NCBI RefSeq assembly: GCF_963678975.1
Contig: NC_089275.1
Span: 18,488,220-18,552,219, forward strand
Length of the DNA stretch: 64,000 nt
Direction: 5' to 3'
Source of the DNA: Dysidea avara
Taxonomy: Eukaryota; Porifera; Demospongiae; Dictyoceratida; Dysideidae
Notes under the pieces: model-generated
Told to the model about the DNA's origin: nothing
Database searches by the model: none
The model's input: the letters and a program-made list of their open reading frames with translations, nothing else
Shown here: positions 45,700-59,391 of the stretch, in pieces
Layout of the letters: each line of letters begins with the position of its first letter
Position numbering within the stretch: the first letter of the stretch is position 1
Program-made: the position numbers and the translations under genes

Positions 45700-48600
45700 C
45701 TGCGCGAGGGTCTACGAGGACGATACTACTGAACTACAATGATTCAGTACTACAATATCTACTTGTCTCAAGCGACTTGTCTTACTTAATGGACGGTAGA
45801 CTACCTGGAGAAATCAGTGAACGTGGGAGCAGAGAGAGTGCCGGCCTGAGAGACAGCACGAAACCGAGGCCGAGAGCCTGGGACTATTCGAACTAATGCA
45901 CCTATCAATACTAAGCTCCACTGCCCCCCTCCCGGGAGTACACGGGGGAATAATGGGGATTTGATCCCATTTGACCTTAAATCGCCCCACTACTGGGGCA
46001 TTTGACTGTTCAAAAATTTTAGCACTTGCTTGACTTCAGCCCTCAGGGGCTAAAAAAGGGGGCTAGTTGTGGCCAAAAAGCTAGTTGTAAGAGACTTTTG
46101 GCTAGTTGTAAGAGACTTTTGGCTAGTTGTAAGAGACTTTTGGCTAGTTGTAAATGGTGATTGGGCTAGTTGTAAAAGTCAGGTTAAAATAGCAAGCTGC
46201 ACCACAGAAAAGTATAACCTCAAAGTTACGTATAATAATCTATGTGCACATGTGTGCAGCTTAAATCTCTTACAGGGATTTGGCTAAAAGTACCTGAAGA
46301 TCCTATCTTGAGATGGCTATTTTTCAAAAACATTCTCCACTTCACTATTTGATTAGAGATTGCCTCTACAATTCAGCCTATAGTCATAGTTACTTTTATT
46401 ACAGTCCATGACTAAAATTGCCCTAAATTCTAGCTACTAATTGTACAATAGTTTATTCTAAAAAAACTACTTTTAAACCCTGTAACTGCTGCCTCTATAT
46501 GTAGCTCTTTTAATCCTTTCAATTCACCATTTCCTTAGATTTCAGTCAGGCATTTCTCTCAAATTGCTTCCAGATTCAATCTCATCATAGCTACATTTCA
46601 AAATTTTCCTGGGGCAGTATATATGCCCCAGCCCCCCTAGTCCCCCTTTGGCCTCCCCCATCCACTGACACTTCACTACACAAGTTATAACTCTCTTCAC
46701 TACTTTAGCTATTTAGACAATCACAATGATAATTAGAGTACAATATGTATATACACCAAACATAAATGCAAATTTTGTTACTCGCGAAATTCGTGAAAGT
46801 TTCGTCCCTCGAAAATTTCCGGCCATACGGTATCTGCAGCCACCAACAAACATGCACGTGATCCCCAAGAGGGGAGAAGTAAAAGATGGAGCTACAGAAG
46901 AATCCTGATCCTAGCTGACTCTAGAATTTGCCAGCTGGTAGGCCACTGTAAAAGAATTGAACACTAGTACATGTTTAAACTAACCATTGCGATAGTTTCC
47001 AAATATATCATGTGTGAACAAAGCGATCAGCCACCTGCTTGATGAGGTCACCCCTAAAGTTAGGCCACTTATTGTTACTTATGTTTCAGATCCCCACCAA
47101 CATTGCTATGTTTTACCACCTAAAGTTGGTCATCATTATGAGCTTCACTACTTATTTATTGGTAAATGATCAATCCAAATGTCAGGAGAAGGGACTTTAA
47201 TACTTTCACTTCTCAATAAGCAAGATACCATAAACAACAAAAGTTTGCTGAATTTACCCGTAGCTAATGTGGAACAATTATACTGAATAGCTGATTGGCA
47301 ATTAAAGTTTTGGTGAATTTCCTCAATTCGTCAAATTTGCCAATCTTTAGTCACTCCAAACTTTCATCATTTGTGGTAATAATTAGTAAAAAATCAAGAT
47401 ACTCTATTAGAGCATTCAGCTTTAATTAGCAATAAGTGGCCTCATGTATAAAGATGGTTTCACTGTACAAGGTCTAACCCTTAGTCTATTTGAAAAGTCT
47501 TAGATTTTTTCTAAGAAGCATCTAGATCTGAACACTACACAATCAGTTGTAATTCTACTAGAATATATGTAGTTCTTATAACAACTCAGGGCACTGCCAT
47601 AAAGTAGTATTTTATGAGGGCACTGCTGATTTTTATGCTGAATACCTTCCTTCATCAAAAACCTCTCTCTTAATGAATATAGCTAAGGCCACTTCAACTT
47701 AATTTCATGTTTCTCAGGCCCGACCGACCCATTTAATTTCTTGGAACAATGTCTATATTAACTTTTAAGATCACGTGTTTGGTCACGTGAGTGAAAGGAA
47801 ATGGTGTCGATGTATTGCTGGCCTTCCGTATCAGTAAAGCGCGGAGCAAATCTGGTTATTGGTCATGGTTATTGTAGCATTACTATGGATAGCTTATTGT
47901 GCAAGACTTACTTTTTGTTGTAAAATAACTTGGTGCATGAAGCTATTTACTTTTTGGGTGTTTATATAATAGTACATTAAAGTATGTATTATTCTTTTGC
48001 ATGGTTATATATACTGTGAGTGGCATGTTTAGCTTTAGTCTAAGTTTAGAAAAAAAAATTTTTATTTTGCCTACCTACCGACCCTATGTTTGCCTATCTT
48101 TCGCCCGAGAAACATTAATTCAAGTTGATGTGGCCTAAATTGGTTATTTGAGTCTTGAGACTACATGCTAAATGGTTGGTGAAAACTTGTTTTTCTTAAA
48201 AGTTGAGTGAAATGTTCTGTGTTGTCATTTATCAATACAGCATAATTTTAGAAAGAATGATTTTAGTAGTTGCTGTTTTGAAAGGTTACTAATACATGTC
48301 TTTGAAATGCTTCTGTTATTAACAGAGCAGTCACATTTTAATTTAAAATGACTGGTGCAGTGGTTTATTTTAAATGACATTAAGCCTTCCACCTGCATTG
48401 AATTTGGGAACATCCAGATGATAAATTACGTACATTCTCAGTTGGAGTACATTTTTTTACTGACATGTCACTTACATACAGGTACCCAGTGGATTGATCA
48501 TCACTATGATATTTCCTTATCTGTTGTTTATGGTTGAGGTATGTAGATATATATATGTGCTATGCGTATTGTGTAAATGGTGCCGAAATTATGCTGAACT

Positions 48601-48837
48601 ATATTTTGCAACCTTTCGGTTAATAAATTGTGGCAATACTCTATAGTACAACTCATAGGAGATCTGGGAAACAAGTTGTACACAGGATAGAGGCTGAGGT
48701 TCCATTCTTACATTATCCTGCAAAAACTGGGAATGTGGGGTAGGCACATAAAATAATTTTAAATTGGCTAACTTTTTCAAAATCTCATGACTCGTATCAA
48801 TCATTTTGTTATTAGCATGCAATTTTTTTAACTTGTA
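45700..48837. other. Intergenic, copy B
   Basis: Equivalent to 21369-25753 without the 1,265-bp element; the empty site is near 46615. A 21-bp unit (GGCTAGTTGTAAGAGACTTT) is tandemly present three times at about 46078-46150. No gene recognised. Confidence 0.55.
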
Positions 48838-49313
48838 CAGTCGAACCTCTCTAATCCAACACCTATGTAATCTAGAATCCTCTCTAATCCGACCACAATG
48901 TCATTTTCCAACACTTTTGCATAGAAAACAACCTCTGTAATCTGACACCTCTGTACTCCGTAATCTGACACAAAATTTGATTCCCTAGACTTGGAAGTAC
49001 ATTGTTTTTGACCTTTGTAATCCGACAGAGAATAATAGCACGGCAATAAAAACAATTACGGAAAATAATTTTTAAGCAACCAAAGTATTTAATTGGTTGA
49101 GAGTAACAGAAAAAAAAGCTGTAATAGTTGCAAATTTTAAAATTTATCATTCTTGTTAATAATCTTGTGTGATCTGTTTTACCTGCATAATCTGACATAA
49201 TTCTAAATATTGTACTATGTCGGATTACAGAGGTGACTTGATAATCCAACAACCTGCTAAATCCAGCAAAATTTATGGCTCCCATTGAGCATCGGATTAG
49301 AGGGGTTTGACTG
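48838..49313. mobile_element. MITE with 'CAGTCGAACCTCTCTAATCC' ends, copy B
   Basis: Equivalent to 25754-26217, TA-flanked, with small length changes near the right end (CCCATTGAGCATC in place of CCTC). Confidence 0.85.
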
Positions 49314-49725
49314 TATAAACTTTTACTTGATACAAGCTACAGAATGCAAATATTCTATTTCAGTAGTTGTTATATAAATAATAATTTATGGTGTATTTTG
49401 TATAATTATTTTTTGTAGTTTGTACCCAAATGCCAGCCAGGCCTGGTCACATTAATTAACTTAGAAAATTGTGTTTAATGTGTCCTTGATTATGAATTTT
49501 GTGTTTTGTGTTCTGGCATGTAATTAGTTCATCAAATGTACAAGTTGCACATTACATAAACTGCTGTAGAATTTTTACAGCATAGCATTGTTATTGCATA
49601 TGAATTTTAGCGTTTAAGCTTGCTTGGCTGTCTGCCATTCTTGAATTTTGTAATCATCAAGATTTATTTTACAGTGTAGCAACAACACAATTAATCTTCC
49701 ATTCTTCCACAAAAATGTACATATA

Positions 49726-49935
49726 CAGTGGAACCTCAGTTATCTGAACTGTATTTACTCTAAAAATGATGGGTTTAGAGTTGCGAGTGTTCTATTACAG
49801 TAGTCAAAGTGTTGTATTGTTTTCAAAAGTGCCTAATTACATTGTTTAATTTTAAATTACACACAACTTCTGCACTTTTAAGTTATCTGAACACTAGATG
49901 GCCCCAGGGTGGTTCAGACAACTGAGGTGCCATTG
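49726..49935. mobile_element. 210-bp MITE, copy B (complete ends)
   Basis: Ends CAGTGGAACCTCAGTTATCT and inverted GACAACTGAGGTGCCATTG, flanked by TA. The ends are like those of other pogo/Tigger-type MITEs. Confidence 0.8.
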
Positions 49936-50744
49936 TATAATGTACATTATGTTTGGTGTTTTCATTTGTAGTTTTTACTTCCTGATGTGGAACATAGAAA
50001 TATTGGTGAGGTGTACTATAGTTGTATGTATATACTGTGTTTGTGTACTAATTAGTGATGTGTGTCTATTATGATCAAACATAACAATTATGTGTTGTTA
50101 TCTTACGTTACATGTGTGCTGTTGCAATTCTCAACTAGCGTGCAATAATGGCAAAATACATAGAAGGGGTGGGGTATTTTTTGTAATTTTGTTGTGAAGT
50201 TCACAAGATTAACAGGTCCAGATGGGATCTAAAGTTTCTCTGGAAATCTGACCCCAGGAAAATTTATAAGAAATATAATTTTAGACTATTTTCACTTGTA
50301 TATTAAATGGCTGTTTACAGTTTTTAATGGGATATAAAATGTGATTGTATTACTGGAATGTAGAGTATCTCAATCACTTGTTACATACACTCTTTACTTG
50401 GCCCCCTTCTATATTTCTTTACTCTCCCATACTTATGTCAAAATTGTACTTCTCTACTATTAATTTTTGTCACACCTTTTAATTATATATTTTGTTACAA
50501 GAAAATATTCAGGATTTTTGGCTTCCTCAATGTATTTTGATGGAATGTGCAGCAGGGTATGATGCATAATTGTTTAAGAAATTTGACATAAATGGAAGGA
50601 GAGTCTATATGGCTTATCTAACTTGCACATCAAATGGATGAATAAAAGCAGTTCACTGGCCTATTTGCAGCTGTATAATTATTTGCATACCAAGCTGGTT
50701 GTGTTCAATCTTGGCCTTAACAAGGAGGTAGCTACATTATACAG
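49936..50744. other. Region 5' of small Cys-rich gene, copy B
   Basis: Equivalent to 26838-27646; possible upstream intron, no exon identified. Confidence 0.4.
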
Positions 50745-51443
50745 CTGTTAAGTGTGATGGTCATAAAGGAGGTTGGATGAGAGTGGCTAACTTTAGTACC
50801 AGCTCAGGAGATGACTGTCCCACAGGATGGACTAAGATTACTACTCCTGCTGACCCTACATTTCCCAGCATCGATGTGTGTCATTCACCAAATGATGCTG
50901 CTGGTTGGTGCCCAGTAATCTTCTCTGTATGTGGAGTGAAGTATTACAAGATATGTGGAATGGCAAGAGACTACCAAAAAGGAACTCCAGATGTTCTTAG
51001 CTTGCAAAATTCTAGACCGAGAAGCATTAATGGTGCCTACGTGGATGACTTATCCATAACTATTGGCAGCCCTCGACAACATGTGTGGACTTATGTTATA
51101 GGAATCAATGAGGATCCTGATGCATCACCCAACATTTGTCCTTGTGCTGGTAATTCAGACACATCTGCTTATCCAGATCCTTTTATAGGTAGTCACTACT
51201 ATTGTGAATCAGGGATTACACAAGGAATAGCGTTTGATAATTATTACACCAATGATCCTTTGTGGGATGGTGAAGGCTGTGTCAATCCTAACAACAATTG
51301 TTGTACTAGTCCCGGAATGCCATGGTTTTTTGCGAGATTTTCCAGTTTCCCAAAGGTCCAACATCGAAGCAAGGATTTGTACAGATGAAGTTTATGCAAA
51401 TGAAGGAGTTGAAGTAGATCAACTTCAATTTTATGTTTTGTAA
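50745..51443 (+). pseudogene. Sponge-type Cys-rich domain protein, last exon, copy B (frameshifted)
   Basis: Same exon as 27647-28345: acceptor ATACAG|CTGTTAAG, then GGWMRVANF, CPTGWTKI, WTYVIGIN, CPCAGNSD, SHYYCESG, DPLWDGEGC and PWF. The same six-T run shifts the frame, and the other frame reads on to EARICTDEVYANEG and a stop at 51443. B has a Cys (FSVCGVKYY) where A has Ser, and His for Arg at DVCHS. The shared shift means it arose before the A/B duplication, or that both are read in a way I cannot see. Confidence 0.7.
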
Positions 51444-54400
51444 GATACTATAGGACTCATACATTTAATGCCGTATCGATTTCTATATAACCATTTGTGG
51501 CCGGATTTCACATTACAAGACTTCCACACACTCAAAATCAAACTTACGTTTTTACCAGAAATGGATTGCTGGCCTAATACACTATCATATTCCACACTGT
51601 ACTTCCTTCAGGACTGGCAAGTCTGGTTTCTGTGGCAGCTTTCTTCCGACCCTGTCAAAGCCACGAGTGGGAGATTGGTGCCATTGAATGGCCATGGCTT
51701 TGTGATAATGGTGTGTAGTGAGCTGGGACCTCACAGAGAGCTCGCCAATAGTGTTCTCAGTCAATTTGGAGTGATTTGAGGGCCATGGAGGGCCATGGAG
51801 AGCCCAAACTTGGCCTCTGGATTCCAATCGTCTTCTTGCTTTATTTTATACCCCTATATTAAGCCCACCCACCGCCCCTCACCCTCCCACCGCCCCCCAT
51901 CCTATTACTACCACCTGTGATATTATTACCCGCTCGAGAAAAGCTGCCCAAAACAGGGCTAATTTTGGGTATCAGAAATGTATACACCCACTCAGTGATA
52001 GCTACGTAGTAAATAGATGCATACTTGGTGCAAATTTTGTTTGCACAGCTGTAGGCACTGGGAAGTTATTACACAATGATTACTTAAAATCGCCATATCT
52101 CCTAACGAAGTTTTGTGCGTCAAAGCCGGGTTTTGTCAAATTCAGTCACATTTGTACATTACATATTTCTGACAAATAGTCTTAAAATACTATATTATGA
52201 GATGATTTGATAATTCTCCTGCTGATCAGCTGAATTATTACAAGAAGCATAGGAGTATAAAGGATCTATGCAAGAAGGCATACACAAGCTTATATCGCTT
52301 GGACTAACAATTTGGCAAATGAAGTTTATAGATAATGCTAACAAATGCTGCATTATGTATATAGTTAGATCTAAGAAAAATCACAAATTATAAGACCACA
52401 CATTAGAAATTTATTTTCCTCTTCCATTAACAATCACTAACATAGCTATATATACAGCTATACTAACACTGAGACATGTAAATGCATAACACAACTGTAG
52501 TATAGTGATACCATAACACTAATATATTATACACATTTTCTGTTACTGCGCTTTTGTCATAGATTCTCTGCATGCACACCAATATTCACTTTACTGCATG
52601 TCGTAAAAAATTGCCGAGATTCTAAGGTAATCCAGTCTATTAATTAATTGTCTTTAAAATACATTGAATAAAAAATTTTTTTTAAATATTCTGCCTCCTT
52701 AGGCCTGTTACACACAGGCTTTCAATCTTTTGGTGTATATAAATGCATTTGGTATATAGTAATTAAGAGTACTGCATGTATAATTATATTCAGTATGCAA
52801 CTATTAGAGAATTTGTGTAAGACCAGAATACTGTTATGGCTCAGTTTTAAAGTCATATTGCAGACCTTTAAGGAAAATATTGACCTGAACAGACCAGATT
52901 TTAAAATATCTGTCCTTTTAGCAATCACCACTTCATGGATAATAATAATACTAGTTTTATGTTTTTCATTTATCATTAATTTTTGTTTCACTTTTTTTAT
53001 CAATGTTGTACCAAACCTATAACCATTATGCAATAATGAAATGTGTAATTTAACACAGTGTGATATTATAATTATAAACTTGGTGGAGTACAAAACTGCC
53101 AGTGTACTTGCTGGTGAGGCTGTGTGACACCTCAGGCACTTTCATAAACCGCAAGTTTTCTGTAGATTAAGTTACCATCTGAGCAAACTCTGGGATTTTT
53201 CTGCATTCAACATAGGTTTAGTCTCATTCTCTGCTCAATAGGAGCCTCCCTTGTAGATCCATAATGAGATAAATAAACATAGAAACATGTGGTATGCATA
53301 ACACATTAATACTATAACACACTTCTGCAAAAACATGTACTGACAGATATGACACACGACTGAATGATAATGCTATAGCATCATGTTATGTTTTAATGCC
53401 ATAAACACATTATGACAGAAGATTTGGCACTATAGCTCATTTCTTACTCCACATAACAAAAATCAAATGGGCCAGATTTTAATCAAACTGCAGGCATTGA
53501 AGATGAGCAAACCATCAAGCATTATGCAATAGCATATCCGTAAGCTGGTAAAACTTTAATTTTATGCACCTGTGTTGTATAAGGTGTCTTATTATGTTAT
53601 GCATACTGCATCTTCCTGTGTATGTAAGTAGTTGGTATAGATTAGATTTCCTTTGTTGATTTACAATGTGAACAATTACTGACCTCCAGGTATTTCCACT
53701 GCATTCAACCAGTACTCAATATCATGCATGAGTTCTTGCATTTCATTAGAAGTCAACATTATTACTATCCCACTAGAGACTTCCAACTATACAGTAGATA
53801 CTACAATTATATCTATATATGCTTCTGGGAAGATGCAGAAAGCCACCTGTTAGTCTCATGGCAATTCCAGACTCTCTAGTGATGCAACTATCAATGCTAA
53901 TTTATATAGGCAATATATTGGGATTAGATACAAATTTGCTCAGCAAACCCTACCCTCACTTCTATAGTGGGACAGTTTGTCTATTCCCCTATTTCAAATG
54001 AATATCACTATATATGGGAATGTAGTACTGACCACAATAATTATGTAGACTGTACATGTTCACTGGGTAGTTGAGTGATGGTGGAATAGGAGAACAAGAC
54101 AATGGATACTGTACGTGAACTGTATGAGATACAACATTAATATTCTTACAATACTAACTTAAAGGTACAGTACAAGAAGCCATTTCCTATTGAATGTGAA
54201 TACAGCTTAAACACCAGCTTGAAAACATGTACATGAGAAGAATTCAACTAGCAGTGCAAATGCTTTGCACATCAGACCATGATCAGTGATGGATTTATGG
54301 GAGGGGGTTCTCAGGGTTCCATCTGGTTCGAATCTTATTCTCAGTCAGTACCACATTTCATTGAATTATTTTTAAAGTTGCCATCAGTGCAGCCCAAATC

Positions 54401-55423
54401 AGTTTGTCACTAACAAGAATGTTGACCAAATAACTTCAGTGGCATGTATTCTCAAGTGCATAGCTTTCTATGCTGTGTCACATTACGAAGCCTCACTGTG
54501 TATTTATTTGTGGGTTTTCACCCACTATTTGACACATTATAAATTCCATGATATATTTCCAAAGTATTCACTAGTTACAAATATCCCCCATGAGCAATTA
54601 TAACAATAAAATTAATACGTAGTTGTTGGGACTTTATACAGCATTCATTTACCACTTGTCTATGCAGCATGTCATTATAGCACCTCTGTTAAGACTAATA
54701 AATATTATTGTTTTGCAGTTGAATCTCTTAATTGTAATTGCATTTCATACACACAGTACTACAACTAAATAGCTGAACTAATCATGCCTTTACCCATTTC
54801 AAAATGTTGCTGTCAGACCTTCAGTGCTGGCCACTGTAAAGTTATAATGATAGTACTGTAATAATAATAATAATAATAATAAAAGTCTAGATCTGCATGG
54901 TGGTATAGGCCAATCAAAGATTTTATATGTGTATGTTTACCTGCATAGAGTTTACAAAACTTACACCTTTATGTTGCATACTTATGAATGTTGAAACATA
55001 AATTAATGTGGTGATTATTACCCTAAATACAATCTCTAATTACCATAATTCACTTTATTTTCATGTAAAATATTTCATGATATATATTTTCATGTAAAAA
55101 TATTTTCATTTGATTAGCGTGAATGACTGCTCTATTAGAGTAATTGATCTTGAGTAAAAATCTTTGTACACAGTTTTCCATATGAAATTCTTGTCAAATT
55201 TGACTTGCTATGCCCTATGCATACCTATAGTAATGGACTTGTGTTGGGGATTTGTAAAATAGTACGGTCAGACTGATGTGTTGAGAAATTTGTGACAAAC
55301 TGACATGTGCAGACAATGGTACGTATACTTCAAGATAGATAGATAGATATTTTTTTACAGTCAGCTAAAGCCATTCTTCCTTGCAGGAGATATTACAATA
55401 CATAAGTACAATACAACAACAAA
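51444..55423. other. Right part of copy B, no confident gene
   Basis: Equivalent to 28346-32604 with single units of the 122-bp and 14-bp repeats. (AAT)n at about 54857-54885. No gene supported. Confidence 0.45.
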
Positions 55424-57047
55424 AACAAACACTACAGTTAGCTACAGTTATAACAAGACAGTACATACACAAAATAATCATTACAGAAACTATTAAAGTG
55501 ACAGAAACTATTAAAGTGACAGAAACTATTATTATTCCAAGCCATACTAAGGTGTGAAACTGTTACATACAATATAAATACTTGTTGCAAACTCTGTCAC
55601 TTCACAGTGAACTGCAAGTTTCTACTGCTAACTGTTCTACTCTTGTCTTCTCCAATAACAGTAGCTATGATGTTGAAGATTGTTGCCCAGCTTCAGTTTG
55701 CCATCCATGGTCCATAATTACATGCCAGTGAATGCCGTGATGCTCATTGCCAACTTTGGGTGTACAGTGATGGACACGATGATCATGAGAAAAAGGCTTG
55801 CAAAACTCCCTAATATAGCACATGGCTTTGCATAATCATTGTCTGTATATCGTGGTTTGCTTTGCCATGTTGTACTGTGATGTATTCTCTGTGTGTATAC
55901 GTGCATGCATTTACTGTAATGATGTTTTTTGACTTTTTCATAAGGCAGAAAACTACCAATGGCTTGTAAACTACAGGGGTGTATTAATGCAATGTATACA
56001 AATCTATGAATTTAATTATGTTGTCGCGTGATCTCACGTGATCCTCTTAAAATCACCTTAGTGGTTTGTGGGTTGGGGGATGGCAGATGAGAAGTGGGTG
56101 GCACAATGTCTGGTACTGCTATTCAACCAGCTGATGGTGTAGCTATATCTAGGACACTCTGCTGATGCATGTCTGTTAGAAAACTCTTCCTGTTTTCTTT
56201 TGTTTTCTTTTTGTTTTTTTTTTAGAAAAAGGTGTGGGTTCAGCTAACTAACTCACCTAATCTTTTCTGTCTAAAGAGTGCTGAATAGCTGTGTATAGTT
56301 GGGCTGAGGTCTGGAAGGTTATCTGATTATTTCCTGCCTTTATCCTTGTTATTTTACAATCATGGAAAGTATGGATTCATATTTTATGCACTGTGTTACC
56401 AGTCAAGAAAGTCATTCTCCTTGTCAAGAAGCATTATAGTGTTATAACATTCCTCTGTTTTATTTGAAAAGCTGTGTTCAAATACCTATTCATCATCTCT
56501 TTAAAAGTACAGTAGCACCAGCAGTGGATTAAATACCTATGAAAAACTCAATCGAATTGTCTCAGTACTCAAGTTAGGTGGAAATACAGTGTATTGCCTA
56601 AGAATTACTGCCTAATCTCTTGCATTTGAGTATTTCTACTTGTTAACACTACACAATGCTACATTTCCCATGTCATAAGCAGCTGTGAAGGCACAACAAA
56701 ATGCTGTGGTCTAAATAAGTTAAACATCAAAACACAGGGTTCCATGGAATTTAGAACCCCTCAGGCCCTGTGGTGGCACCCCCGCTTCACTTCGCTCAGG
56801 TGCCACAACACAAGGCCTTTCAGGTTACTAAATTTCATAGAACCGAAACCATATTAGAAATCTCCTTGAGTTGGTTAGAAACCTACTGAATAATGTATTA
56901 GACTACCAAGCACGTTCACTTTGTAGTATTTTAACAAAATGTAGGAACCAAATCCTTGGTTCTTTATAGTTTTAGAAACCTTGGCTTCACCTCAGTTTCT
57001 AAAACCATGAAGAACCTTGGTCTGGGTTCCTAACTTATACTTATAAG
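55424..57047. other. Intergenic, start of copy C
   Basis: Equivalent to 8407-9964, with the same fold-back repeats. No gene. Confidence 0.5.
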
Positions 57048-57494
57048 GCAGAAATTGATGCAATCCATTTCCATAAGGCATTTGATAGCATGCCACTAAA
57101 CAAATTGTTGGTAAAATTATGGGGGATGGGAATCATGAGTAAGGTACATTGTGGAACTGGTTTAATTCATATTAATTTTACAATCAGCAACAGAATCCAT
57201 TTGCCATACTTCATGCATAGATTATATATACTACGTACCAGGGTACGTAGTATATATTATCTATGTTTCATGCTACTTATCGGTATTCCTCAGGGGAGCA
57301 TACAGGTGTTTATCAATGACTTACCATCTACTATTACATTCCAGTCGTTTGTCTATTGCAATGACACAAAGTATTACCAGAAAATCATCTATTTGTCTAA
57401 TATTCAACAGATTCAAAAGAGTATTAACTTATTGTTTACCTGCATGGCTGGTAAAAATCTTTTCTTTAAAGATTGGATCTTGATATACTTTTAG
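57048..57494 (+). pseudogene. LINE reverse-transcriptase fragment, copy C
   Basis: Same remnant as copy A (KAFDSMPLNKLLVKLWGMG; FINDLPSTITFQ; CNDTKYYQKI), including the 52-bp palindrome; essentially identical to A in protein. Confidence 0.75.
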
Positions 57495-59391
57495 TTAAAT
57501 GTTAGATGGTAAAGATTTTTAAAATGCACATGCAAATGCATAGCTCAACTTTAATTTATACACACAGTGACTGTTCAGTGTACAATTTACAACTAGCCCA
57601 AAGCTACTTACAACTAGACTTTTGACCACAACTAACCCGTTTTTGCCCCTGTCTTGTTCAAGATATTTTACATATCATTAACTACACTCTTAATCCACAA
57701 CACATCTTGCATTAAAGAAATTACTAATTGTGCATTTTACAACTCAAGTACTTGAACCCAATTACACAAGAGAACATCAATGAGCGAGAGAAATGATGGG
57801 ATTGATAGGTATATGTTCACTAAATGTGTGTGTGGTGTAGGGATACGTAGTTAGCTACCTGTAGTCTGTTCCACTGTCAATTGGCTTGAAAGCTGAAGGG
57901 TTTGAATGCATTTGGAGCATAGCTTATTATAGTGAAATACTAACACCTGTTCTAATCATAAATACTTGTGCTAGTAAGTAACACTTTATTGTAGATATTA
58001 ATAAATAGCAAATGGAAACTCATACTAAGCTGGAGGGTGAAAAGGTATGTACAGAGCTTTCAGGTAAAATGCCATCTGACACCCATGCATTGGTTTGGTG
58101 TAGAGAATTTGAACTATGATATATAAACAGATTAGTTTGTTAACTGATGAGCAAAACTATATAGGTACGTACCAATACACTAACACACAATAGTATAATA
58201 TAGTGGATAAATAAGACACTATGCATGTAGTACTGATTCTGCTAAAGAAAGATTTTGCTACCATAGCTACTGTGTGTCAAACATTCAAGTAATCTGATAG
58301 TGCATGGCTTGTTAGCCTGCATGTTGTGCAAAACTGATTGGCTTGTGATGAAAATTATATACGACTTTCTAGACAGAGTGGCTATATTTTGTGCAAGATC
58401 ATATACATAGGAATACCAGTATGCATGGCCATATGCATATACATTGGCATATATTGGTACAAGCACATAATGTAAAGATCATTATGTTGATGCAATAAAT
58501 TATATGGTGCACATGTTGAAAGAATGTAGCTATACACAATTGCGGTTATATTGTGTGTTTGTATAATGTAGAAAGACATCATTAATGCTTTTGTTGAGTA
58601 GCGAAACGGAAATTTATGCTACTTAATAGTCCATTTACCCTTACTTCCAATCTTATAATATTGAATTATTATCCGTAAACAAGTTACTTTACTATTTTCT
58701 GTGCATGTAAGTGCATGTGGAAGAACAATTTGTGAAATTTAGATTACAGTGTAGTTACATGTTGGCAAGTGAGTGTAAGCAAAAATCAACAATGACTACT
58801 AGTGCATACGTAATTACAGTTGAAATAGTTACTAAATGTAAAACATTAAGGGATTTGAAATAAGAGACCAGACCGTATATCACAGGTATGGGGAAATTGC
58901 TACATTAGCAATGGAATTAAATATATACATGTATATTTCGCTTAATATGTCAAAGTAAGTAGGGGTATCCCACGTAGTTATAGCTAGCTAATTGAGCTTA
59001 ACTATAATCCTACACAATAGCTATAACTGACTAACTTTGGGGTTTGATCATATCACTCACTTTTTAGTGAAACTGGTTGTATGATCCATCCATCCATCCT
59101 AGGCTGTGGCATCCTTAGGCTACCCACTTATCCTCTATACAGCCTAGTTTTAAAAAAATTATATGACGGCTACTGTATATAGGTTTGCAATGCTAGATTT
59201 TTACCTTAAATTCACTGTAGCCCTCCCATGAAGGTACTTTTGTTGTGTAAAATATTTCTATGATACTTATATTCTAGGCCTAGGATGATTAATTGGATTT
59301 TGTTTGGGGGATATTTCTACCAAACAGTATAATGACATAATTTCTATGCATTTACACATTTATCCTGAAAGTATTACAGTATTTTTCCAGA
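57495..59391. other. Intergenic upstream of beta-helix gene, copy C
   Basis: Equivalent to 10412-12316; empty site for B's 239-bp MITE near 57670. No gene. Confidence 0.5.

Larger units (their letters stand above)
32605..55423 (+). repeat. Segmental duplication, copy B (about 22.8 kb)
   Basis: Head-to-tail with copy A; starts AACAAACACTACAGTTAGCT. Same gene order as A. Copy B has two elements absent from A (34870-35108 and 39339-39589), lacks A's two insertions, and keeps the only intact TRAF gene. Confidence 0.95.
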
